A stretch of 64,000 bases of DNA, taken from Dysidea avara. Taxonomy: Eukaryota; Porifera; Demospongiae; Dictyoceratida; Dysideidae. Positions within the stretch are counted from its first letter, which is position 1. Every line of letters starts with the position of its first letter. Where the stretch lies: positions 434,001 to 498,000 of the forward strand of contig NC_089276.1 of NCBI RefSeq assembly GCF_963678975.1, written 5' to 3'. The position numbers and the translations under genes are program-made. Positions 37,907 to 49,900 of this stretch are shown here, piece by piece. Below the pieces are notes generated by a model. That model saw nothing but the letters and a program-made list of their open reading frames with translations. It was not told the DNA's origin and searched no databases.

Positions 37907-40900
37907 ATGGATCGAAGCAGAACGAAGAATGTCACAGTGTTCGATAAAAGCCTAGCGACGCGCGGCAAATCTGAGGTAGTGAGTGAACCACGTGTATGAA
38001 CATGTGTGCTGGAATATGGGCTGTGACTAGCAAAACCAGCTAGACAGTGAGGGGTGGTACACTGATAGCAGAGCCTGTATAAAATGGTCACTACAGATGT
38101 TCAGTATTTAATGCAGTTATTAAACATGAGTAGTAAAGACTGTCTGTCACTTCTAATCACTTTTAGAGTAAGGTCTGGTGACCATAGTATTATGGTACTT
38201 GTGCTATGTGGTAGGGCCAATCAAACTGCAGTATCCAGTTTATATAAATATTTGTGACAAACCATGTAGTTTGCACCTGTAATACACTAACCAAATTTGG
38301 AATAGTTGGAAGCAGCTGATACTCTCTCTGAACGAGACTCCTAGGTATACATCCGTGAAGATTTATGTTGAAGTTTCATGCTTTATTCACCAAGTTACAA
38401 CAGCCTAAACAGGTAATTTATTATGTCATGTTCAATTTGAAATTCCAGTCACACAAGTATCATAATATACTATGTCACCAGACCCTTACTATATGTGAAG
38501 GGGCAGCCAGACTATCCTACTATTTGTGCTGATCATGTGATGCAAGTCATAATGCCTACAGGGTTGGTTGTCCACGACAACATGTTGCATGTACAGTGAA
38601 TAGCTAATGTTTTATCCTATATAGAAGTCTACCATTACCTACTCGTAGCACATGTGCACTGAATAGCTAACCTTACAACTTCTGTAGTGGTCTAACAGTT
38701 AACTTTTGTCAGAAGCTCTTGGTGTGGTAATAACATACCTTGTCGTTTGGGCAGTCTTGTCCCAAACCATTGAAAAAGTATAATGTAAAGCCTTATAACA
38801 TTTATGTACAGTGCAGTGAACAAAGTAAGTTCTAGTCACTATAGAATACTTGACGTCAGAGCCATTCTCGAATCTGATTGGTGACTGTACTTTTGTTCGG
38901 TCATGGCCAAACTTTTGTATTGCGTAGCACCAGACCCACAAGGGTCTGGGGTGAGACTACCACTTGGGATGCAGATCGTGCATACGTGAGTGCGTGATCA
39001 CGTAAGAAGGCCTGTACACAACAGGCTTGTGAAAGTGAAAAAACTTACTAAGAGGGTGGTTTTGCTTATGCCCAAGCCTGGTGGCATAACAACCTTACGG
39101 ATACAGTTGCTATAGTGATATTTAAGTTGAGGTTTCTACTGAATGAGCAGATGGTTAGGCCAATCAGATTGCCATGTTAGCCAGACACCTGCAGACTCAC
39201 CTCTATTATTGATCAGGAGTTCTGAGTGCCTGCTTAAATTTAATAAGTACCTAGGGAGTAGGGTATGGGTCGTCTAGACTACTTGGGACCACGTTAAACT
39301 GTTAGGAGTGTCCTGATTATCAAGATGTCCTTATTAGTGAGGTGTCCTGATTATCAAGGTGTCCATATTGATCAGGCCGTACACACAATGTTGTTATTCC
39401 TTCAGGTCAACTTGAGCACATTTGCGTTCCTCTTCTCAGAGTTGGTCCAGTATAACCACCAGAGGGTAGCCTCCATCCCTCAACTACAGGAAAGGTAAGG
39501 GGACATGTTGTGTACATGTGTAATTGTTGACTGTATGTGAGAATTAGTTGCAGGTTGTTTTTAGTACTAATAAGAATTACGATGTCTTTGTGCTATGTAT
39601 TTCTAAATCAAATGGAATTATGCATTTTAAAAGTTAGACTAAATGGGGGTAATTATCAGATTTCATCCTATGCGTCATCATTTCCTTGCCACAACTGTTT
39701 GGTACCATTAGTAGATTATTATTTTTTAGCTGGAGCGGAATGAGTTAGTTGCCTTTTACTCTGCAGTGTAATTCAGCTACTATCAGAGGAGGGTGGACAT
39801 GTTTTAACTGCTACATAAAATTTATTGATATAACTGCATAGTTCCACTAGGTATTTCATGTGAGCCTCAATAGACTCAATACAAATCAGAAAACTGTGGG
39901 GTTGAATGGACAAGGTGTAGTGTAAGTTTTAAAATGGTATGTTTGGTGTTTAAAAAGCCTTTGGTTTAAGGTGATATTAACAATGTCACATAATTATATT
40001 GTGCACAATTACCACAGCCCTTTGCATGCCAGCTATAAACATTGCATGGTGACTCCTGTCGTAAGCATAGCATAGTATTCTTCAGAGCGTTATAAACTAA
40101 CCATTTGAATAATATGTTTTAGCAGCACTTAAATGCTCCTCTGAACTACTACATAGTTGATAAACAATTGTCCAGTGACCTTAAATACTCATGTAATAGA
40201 ATGTTACCATGGATAGGATGTTACTATGTTACCATGGACCCAGAAAACCTTTTGTTTATCCACGCTGTCACTTGTGATTCAAACACTTTTTGAAATTACT
40301 GTTCACATGCACTGTTGTGTATTGTACTATAGTTAATAGTGTAATTATTGTAAAGTGGGTAATTCTGTGTTTAGTAAACTAGGTGTGATGTATACCAGGT
40401 GCACATGCTCACAGCCAAGATAAGCTGTGGGTGTGTGCCTGGTCTCCTGAGATTAGTTTGATAAAATATCATTTGTCTGTCTGTATGTGTGTCTGTCTGA
40501 TCTTCTGGTAGTTCAAATGGATGATGTAATTAAGTAACTAAAATATCATCTGTAACCCTGTTTAATAGAATCATATTAAAGTAGGTAATTACTTTGTAAA
40601 CAAGCTAATTATTTAGTAATTTTTTCTAGATCTATTATAAAAGGAGTCAAATAGTCTTACAGTTCTATGTGTCCACGTGCCCTGATTTTCAGACCTTAGC
40701 ATTGGACCATATCTGCATTTACATCACAACATAAAAATGGCCACCACTACTGGGTACTTTGTAAAATTGTATGGGCGATGATGGGATGAAAAATTTTGAA
40801 CAATCCTTAGAAAGAAGATATTGAGCTCTAACCAGCGGGTATGGTTGGTTATAAGACACTATAATTAATACGTACAAGCGATTTTTGGGTGATATTCAAT

Positions 40901-43900
40901 ATGATAATAGCTAATTTATAACCATACCTGCTGGCCTGAGTTTGATATCTTCTTTATTGATAAAGATATGATCATTTAGCAAGTTTCTTCCCGTAGTCAC
41001 CCATACAAATTTTACAAAAGTACTCGCACTATTGGCAGCCATTTTTATGTTGTGACATAAATGCAGATTAGGTCCATAGCTAGGCTTATGGTTTAAGAAG
41101 TAGCAGAACGTCAACTTGGACAATTGTGGTTTAGCAAATTTACCATGCAGTCAATATTGAGACAGTACAGTGAGGGGCTTTTCTACCAACCAAAAAAACC
41201 AGCCTCACTTATCTTTGTGAACTTTGGTAATGTTGGTTAAGCATAACCAAAAAACATCTTCTAAATGCTTACAATGAGTCGCTATGGAAGTTTATGAAAA
41301 ATTTAATTGACTTTTCTACTGACTAACTAAATGATGCCATCATAACTTAACTATGGTAAATGCTACATGCTTGTTGCTTCACTTTTCGCCATCACTTAGT
41401 TTCGATACATGCCTTGTTGCATACTGCAGCAGCTGTGATTGATACATCATGTATCATCTCGTAAGGTGTTGATTAGCAGGTAGCATCATAGATACTAGAA
41501 TACATAATGGATTGGAAACACAATACATTTTACGGTTACGGGCTCGATACGGTCATGTGATTAATGGCAGCGTTACCAAGTGTACAAACTGCAGTTGTTC
41601 TTAACACTGAGACTACTATTACAGGTTTTATAAAGCGTTAAATCATTGCTAAAGGATTCAGCTATTTGTTGGTTTGTGACTGAAGGTTAGTTGTTTCGTA
41701 CAACCGAAGGTGTGAAGGAAGGAATACGAAATTTGTGTTCAAAAACTACTGTGGGGGTTTTAGTGCATAGGGCATACATATTACATACAAAGTTTTAGAA
41801 GTGCTCAGTTTCGCAACATCGTAATGAGTGCAAATAATTATTTTTAGCACTGTACAGCAGTTACTTTCCGTAAGCAAAGCGAAAGGATGGCTACATGACA
41901 GTAGTGGCTGTGGGGGTTTTCCTGGCTTTGTGAAAACGAGTCTACTGATACATGCTATACTAAAGAAAAGTTCACACACTTGAGAGTGCTAAAAAAGTAT
42001 GAACGAATTGAACAAGACACCTGTTTTCGAGAAAACTCTGGGAGAATTCGACAAAAATGTATTGTGCCTATTGAAAATGCTGCTGTGCCCCGTAAATGTC
42101 ATCACGTGACCGTATCGAGCCCGTAACCGTAAAATGTATTGCGTTTCCAATCCATTATGTATTCTAGTATCTATGGTAGCATGTCATTAGCTTCTTGTGA
42201 ATTGTCCATAATTTCCGTAGTGACTTTGTTGACTGCAGAAGTGTGTACTCTTCTTCGTTTGTAACAATGGCTGAACATGAAGTGATATGGTCGAATCAGT
42301 AATGATATTTGTGTTTAGAGTTTAGACTTGAAATTAGTTTTATGACATGCCTAGGAGCTGTATTTCCTGTGATGATGTGGTATGCACAGGTTCATGTCAA
42401 GTAGAGGTAAAAGAAATAAGAAAAAGTGCGTGATTGATTGATTGTTTATTGCCTTTAAACAGTTGGACAAAGCCGCTCTTCCCTGCCAGAGGGGCACACA
42501 CACACACAACAACATGAAGTACAACAAACATACACAGAGATATTACAAAGACAATAAACACGGAAAACGGTTAGCAGTTAACTACAACACATAATTAATT
42601 AAATAAATAAATTAGTCATTTTCCAAAAGATACTGCAACATTCACTTCTTAAAGCCATAATAACTATTTTGCTGCATGAAGATAACAGATGCAGCTATAC
42701 TAGTGGACATTTAATCTATAGTTCTCTGAATTGTAACTGAAGTAGGTAAATATCCACTAGTATAGTGGTAGTAACATATCCACTAGTATAGAGGTAGTAA
42801 CATATCCACTAGTATAGTGGTAGTAACATATCCACTAGTATAGTGGTAGTAACATATCCACTAGTATAGAGGTAGTAACATATCCACTAGTATAGAGGTA
42901 GTAACATATCCACTAGTATAGTGGTAGTAACATATCCACTAGTATAGTGGTAGTAACATATCCACTAGTATAGTGGTAGTAACATATCCACTAGTATAGA
43001 GGTAGTAACATATCCACTAGTATAGTGGTAGTAACATATCCACTAGTATAGTGGTAGTAACATATCCACTAGTATAGAGGTAGTAACATATCCACTAGTA
43101 TAGTGGTAGTAACATATCCACTAGTATAGAGGTAGTAACATAGACGACCTCCCTTGTTTCCCTACTTTGACGCCTAATCCTTCATAATTTTTTTTCTTTT
43201 TAATAACGTAATTATAAAAAATGAAAACCACATCAAAAGAAAGAATGGCACCAGACATTATGTAAAATTCTGAACAAGCACCCTAACAATCAATTACTGA
43301 AAAGTGAAGCGGCCATTACACTTTGTTTTCAGCTGTGTTCCACCTGTTACACAGTGTTACCACAGTACAAGGAAGTGTATCTGCAATGGGGTTGAGACAA
43401 ATAGTTCGAAGCTTCGTTTGATTTCATAACATTTGGATGCTGCTTGACCTCACCAAAGCTTTGTTACCATGGATACTAACAAGTTCCCGGCTGCCAGCAC
43501 AGGTTGCTGGCAGACCATCAATGCAACTTTTTCTTCATCTATACCCACCTACACATGTATAATTGTAATTGTATGTTGCATTGTAAAGCACTAATAATAA
43601 TAATAATAATTAAACCAGTTACACAAGTATTGTCAGTCTTTGAAAAGCTGCCATTTATGTATTTTTTGGTGTAGTTATAGTTTAAACAATGGTTATATTG
43701 GTACACTGTAGCACAAACTCCTACACTTTGTTATATAACAAAGTGTAGGAGTTTGTGCTACAGTGTACCTACCCCTAATAACCATTAATTGTGTTCATTA
43801 ATTGTTGACATGACATTTGTAACAAAGTTTTGAAGCTCCGGTAACATTTTCAAAAGAAACTTCAGAGGATGTATTTTGTACATTTGTTCCACACCTAATC

Positions 43901-46900
43901 TGCAATCAATCCAGCTGCTACAGAAAGTATGGGTGATAAGCGTGTTAGCCAGCCACAGGGAAACCATAGTAAAATGCTACTGCAAATCGACACCTTGTAT
44001 TGTCAACGAAAAGTTCTGGGACACAAAGGAGTAAATTGTAAGTACTGCAGCATATATGCTAAAAGGCACCTGTTGGACTGAAATGACATCTAGCAGTGAA
44101 AAAAGTTAAGCCCATAGTCGTAGCAGTTGTCAATTTACACTTGTCTGAAAATATTAGTAAGTAAGTCAGGCAGTCAGTCAGTCAGTAGAAAGTTCCACTA
44201 AGTTACAGAAAATCTTGCATATTGGGTCATATTGAAGGCACTTTTGGGCTTGGTTATACCTAACCAATACTGCCAAGATGCCATGAAGGTATTGTGAAGC
44301 TGGATTTAGGGTGATATTTTTGGCCAGAAAAGCCCAAACCTTCATGATCCCTAATACAATCCATTAAAGAGTGTTCACACAAATGTTCCCATAGTTACAT
44401 TAATCATCACCTGATCATTATTAGGTTGGCAGAGTTGGGACAACATATCGGACATCGAATGGTTGACGTGTTGTGTTGGCGTGACCGAGCCACTAAGAGA
44501 GAAACAAGACTTGTTAACATGTTGCTCTTTATTAAGAATAATGTTTGGAAGGTACATATAGTGTATATAGTGCATTCTGATTGGTTAGAATATTCACAGA
44601 CATTGTTTGGTAAAGAGGCAGACAGCTTAGAACAAGCCACCGATGTTCCAGGAACTTGTATCCTTGACAACAACACTCTATTTAGTGCCCATTCCTTAAC
44701 AATATACCAGATTATCTGTTTGAAGAAGAACCTCTAGTGAACACCTTCATATCAGTACCTAATGACTTCAGTGAGTTATAGTAGTGTTATAATGTGGTAT
44801 ACACGTTAATATTGGTTATAAATGCTGAGGGAAGTTCCCAGTGACAGGATTACAACATAGCCCAGTGGGAAAATCCTTATTCTGGCGTATGCTACAAGAA
44901 TGTTAATGACATTAAACCATAACAATTTCACTGCTGGACATCTAGCCATATGTTATCCCCTGTGAAGTTTCACCGTTGTTTATACAAATAAGATAGCTTT
45001 GTGACATATTTTACTGAAAGGTCAATAATGTATTATACTGTTCCAATATAGTGCACTAGTTAGGTTATGTGTGAAAATGACATCATAAACAGGCGTTTCT
45101 ATTCACTGGACTGGAATACTGGACTAGACTATTGTACTGACATATTTTTGGTTTTGCACAAGGATTTACGGAGTCTTGCTAGTAAGCACCCTTAGGGCAC
45201 CTGCAGCCCACTTCTAAATGCTGAAGACGAACAGTGGAATATGCGAAAACTGTCTCTTAATAATTTCACTTCTGTTCATTATGCCACTATACAACACTTA
45301 TTCCTTACCCTGGTGTGTAGTAATGCTGCAGGCAGTGCAGGGAATTGATTGTAACAGTAATAGTTAACCAGCAATCAATTAGCCAGTATCCTTCGAGTTA
45401 TATCCTTAGAGCAAGCTTGGGGAGCAAGCTAGTCTCACTGCCAGACTTCTGTTTCAGTACAGGGGCTTATCAATTAAAGATTATAAGCACCAATGCTGAA
45501 AATCTCTAATTGGTAAGCCCCTGCACTGAACTAGAGGCAAGTCTAGAGGTCTGGCCACGCTGCTGAGACTAACAAGCTTGCTCTAAGGATATCTCAAAAG
45601 ACATTGTCTACTGGTTAGTTGACTGCTGGTTAACTAATGCAGTCACATTCAATTACTACCCACCAGGTAAGGAATAAGTGATGTATAGTGGCATAATGAA
45701 CAGTAGTGAAATTATTAAGAGACATTTTTCACATATTCCACTGTTCGTCTTCAGCGTTTACAGTGTTGGGCAAGTTACTTTGTAAAAGTAACTAGTTACA
45801 TATTACATATTACTTGCAACTGAACTGTTTAGTTACAGTTACATATTACCCATAAAATAAAGTAACTATAATAATATTACATATTATATTACTTTGTGTC
45901 CACAGCCTTAAGCTGTCACGTGTGAAACTACCACCTTATCACGTGACATGATTGCGTTGTTGGACAATGTGCAAATCTTGGTTATAAGTAAGAAGCTAGT
46001 GAATAAGCTTCATTCAGTAGGCCTCGTTACTTCGTTGTGGTTAGGCGTTACTCAGAGGATTACTAACGAGATTAGTAACTTCGTTACTTGTAGTAATAAT
46101 ATTACGTCATATTAGACTCGTTACAGTAATTATATTACTTAGGTAACGCGTTACGTTTGTAAGTAAAGTATCTTGCGTTATATTACCTGTTTTCATAGCG
46201 TATTTCGTTATATTACTTTGTTACCACAAAAGTAATAATATTACGTAACGCGTTACTCCCAACACTGAGCGTTTAGAAGTGGGCTGCAGGTGCCCTAAGG
46301 GTGCTTACTAGCAAGACTCCATAAATCCAACCATAGAATGTGTAAAAACCAAAAACATGTCAGTCCGGTAGTCCTAGTAGTGCCCATCATAAACTGTGCT
46401 CAGCAGTGAATGTTCACAACCAGCACATACACCTCAAAACATGATACTACCAGTGTAGAGTGAATATTGACATTGAATGTAGACCAGATGGTGACAGGCT
46501 TCATATTGCTTGATTTGTTTGAGCGAGAGCAATTCTCGTGAATTGGCAGCTATCCACAAATTTTCCCCTCCATGAACTAAGTGCAGTTTGTATGTGAACT
46601 TGTCTATCAGTTAGTGCCATCAGAGTATTTATGTAAGTGTATAAACAGCATGCTAGATGAGGGATTGATCACATATACGCTTTGAAAATGCTGTTAATTT
46701 ATTAATCAATTATAAAATACTAGTAATCTAAACATGATGTACAAGGTTCCTGTAAACCACTACCAGCTATCATATAGTTACTTACAATCTTCCAGGGCAA
46801 TGAGGGCACCTGTTAAACGTTGCGATTATTAATAATCATCTACATGACAAAACACACCTTCTCATAAGCGTATTGGTGTATCTAACATCAAGTCTAGTGT

Positions 46901-49900
46901 AAAACCCTTACAGAATTAATACTATTGAATTTTTAACAATTTTTGTTCAGCCTACTGCTTGACTACAGAGGTTAATGATACAATTACAACCATCACTTTA
47001 CACCACAACAACAAACTCATGAATTAGTGATGTGCGATAATAAGTTTGCAACTATATCAGTTAATCACGATAATTGCATCATGATACAATAGTTATCACG
47101 ATAGTAAATCCAAATGATAAGATGCATAATGTAGCACTAATTTTACTTATTTTCTATTAATACTGGTAAAGACACATCCTGTATACCCGAATGCATATAT
47201 GTCATGCCAAAATACAGCAAAGTTCAATCTCAGAAAACAATTAGAATACATAATTGAATAAACAAATGAATACTTAAAATTGTTCGAGTAATTCCGGCAA
47301 GGTAAGGATGTCGAATATTGGTGTTCACGATAATCACAAGCTATTATCATATCACGATAATGAACCACTGAAATACAATTATCGCACTATCGATATTATT
47401 GCACATCACTATCACGAATAACACATCCCTTTTAGGGTTCCAAAAACAACTCTCTGCACCTTTTGTCTTCAATTCTCCTTGTCATATTTCAAGGAAACCA
47501 TACAAAGACATTAATTTTACAGATGAACAGTTACCTTAGAGGGACATATTTAGCCACAACAAATTACACTACTGTAAGAGGGAGAAAATGGCTCACTAGA
47601 GAACAGAATACAGTGACCACACCCCTTAATCATCTAGTGTGTATATGATTAGTTTTGTTGATGAAAACAAAATACATCTACCACACCCTGTACCATTTAA
47701 GTAGGGATCCCCCAAAAAATGGCACATGTTGCCTTAATGCCGCCTTCAAAAATCATCCTAGAGATACCTTACGCAATGAAAATCACCTTTACGGAATAAT
47801 ATTAGTCCATCTAAGATTAAATACTGCATTAAAAACAAGAAAACACTAATAGCGGCCGGATATAGAATTTTTTTTAAAAATTGCTAAAACTCTGATTTTA
47901 GACTCACTGCCAGCCTGCCTGCCTGACCACAGTCGCAAGCCTAGAAGCCAAATGAAGCAGCACACAGCCACTATTTACGCTACAATAACAAACTCATCAA
48001 TGGGATGTGCCTTTTGGGGTTCCGACGAGTTTGTGCCCTCTGCACCTTGTTTTTCCTTTTATCTTCAATCAGGTTCATCGTCTTCTTCTTGTTGCAATGA
48101 AACCATATCTACACTTTCCTTGAGCAGCATATTTAGACGCCACAAAATTATTAGATGCTTACGCACCTGTAACTTCACAATAGGTTCAATGCCACGCCTA
48201 TTAATTAGTTAAATGCAATCTTGGTTGATTAATAACAATCGAGCACCGAGACCACATCTCTTACCAATCTATCATGATGACACACCCCATTATTATTGGC
48301 CTAGCTGTATTCATAATGCTAGCACAACGAAAATATGAAATAGTGGCACACCCCCTGGCTGACTCAAGATACTCTAATACAGCAGTCACCCTAATAGAAC
48401 AGTCACACATATATAGTTGTATCAAGAGTTAATAATAAGAGAGGAGAGTGTCTAACACTGTATAGGCCTGTAATAGATGATTGCGCAGAAGTTAAATGGC
48501 TTCCTTTCCGTGTAACGTATAGGCTTCTAGTATTTGTCCGTTTACTTACCGCAATTAGTTTAGTCGCACGGTGATGAATCCTCGAGAATATTCGAAGACT
48601 GAACTAAACACTGAGCTGTATGTACAGGGAACAGTGCTCCTTCAATTGAAGAATGCTCAAAGGTAGGGTAACATGGCGACGCAGTGAAAATTCGAAGCGA
48701 TACTCTGCCTTTGGTTCAGTGTTTATTGGTTTCTCAGACGCTCTCCCCCAGAGTTATCTTCTAGGTTAACAGCCACACTTCTTTACGCAACAGAGCGATG
48801 CTCTTCGTGGTGAACTTGAACATCGAGTTGAACGCACGCCCTTGTGTCTGGGATAGCCTTTGTGGTTAAATGCGAAAATATACTAGCCAGTCTGTACGTT
48901 ACACGGAAAAGAAGCCATTTAACTTCTGCGCAATCATCTGTTACAGGACTATACGGCGTTAGACACTCTCCTCTCTTATTATTAACTCTTGGCTGTATGC
49001 TATAACAAAACCAAACAAACTAGTATAGACATGCCAAAGTAGGGATTTTCCCACCGAGCTATGCTGTAATACCATCATTCATCTATTGTTTCACTTCATT
49101 TATACTAGTACATATCACAGGCTCACTTAGGAGTTGAGATACTCTAATAAGCAGTCACCCTAATACAACAGCCATATTCAATATTCTAATAGAACAGTCA
49201 CATGTGTATATCATAGCTGTATGCTATAACAAAAAGTAAAACCAGTGATTTTAATCTAAAAATGAGATATGGTTCCAAGCATTAAAAAATACCATATATG
49301 GTGAGATTTTTTCAAGGAGGAATTTTTTTTCTGCGGGATTACCATCATCCAAAATTTTGAGATGCACTTTTTCAGATCTTTCTTTAATGTGTTTTTAATA
49401 CTCAAATAATGTCACTTTGATCAAGCTGTAAATTTTGAACCAGCAAGTCTTCGTGGTAGGGAGAGACCTTCATGGAAGAGTGTTGACCAAATCTAGTGTT
49501 AGAATATGTAGTGACAGAAGAACAATGCCATGATGCAGATTTTGATCTGCTTGCTTGCCTGCCTACATGACCACAACCACAAGGCTACAAGGTATTGACA
49601 TATCACACAACCATTCAGGCTCGTGGAAATTATGCTCAAAATTTTTGTCACATTTAATGTTTTCAAAAAATGTTAACGTAATTCCTAAAATGTACTCTTG
49701 TTCTTCTGAAAATGATTCTTAACTTTTTTTTCACTTTTTGTAATCAAAATGTACAGAATCTAACTAGTTGTTAGAAGCTGTTTTTATTAAAATTTTGTTA
49801 GTTAGCAAGGTTCTTAGTGGAATTATGATATTCTGCTGATCGTTCAAGTGACTGTTCTATTAGAGTATCTCAATCCCAAATGTATTTTTATTCTCTTACC

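Larger units (their letters stand above)
45137..46366. mobile_element. Large foldback element with two younger insertions
   Basis: The left arm (ACTGACATATTTTTGGTTTT, GGAGTCTTGCTAGTAAGCAC, ATGCTGAAGACGAACAGTGG) is inverted in the right arm (CCACTGTTCGTCTTCAGCGT, then GTGCTTACTAGCAAGACTCC after an interruption). The arms are each about 260 bp. A MITE sits at the centre (45400-45592) and a hAT MITE splits the right arm (45761-46267). In TRAPPC5 intron 5. Confidence 0.85.

Noticed and set aside
44426..44737. A 103-residue single-exon TRAPPC5
   Set aside because: It reads through two tiny introns. Splicing at 44551/44600 and 44657/44711 gives LFGKEAD...FEEEPLVNTFISVP as in the family.
47463..48212. 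Coding frames in TRAPPC5 intron 5
   Set aside because: The two stretches (47463-47849 and 47952-48212) share sequence with each other as dispersed repeats (GAAACCATA...ACA, CATATTTAG) and have no domains.
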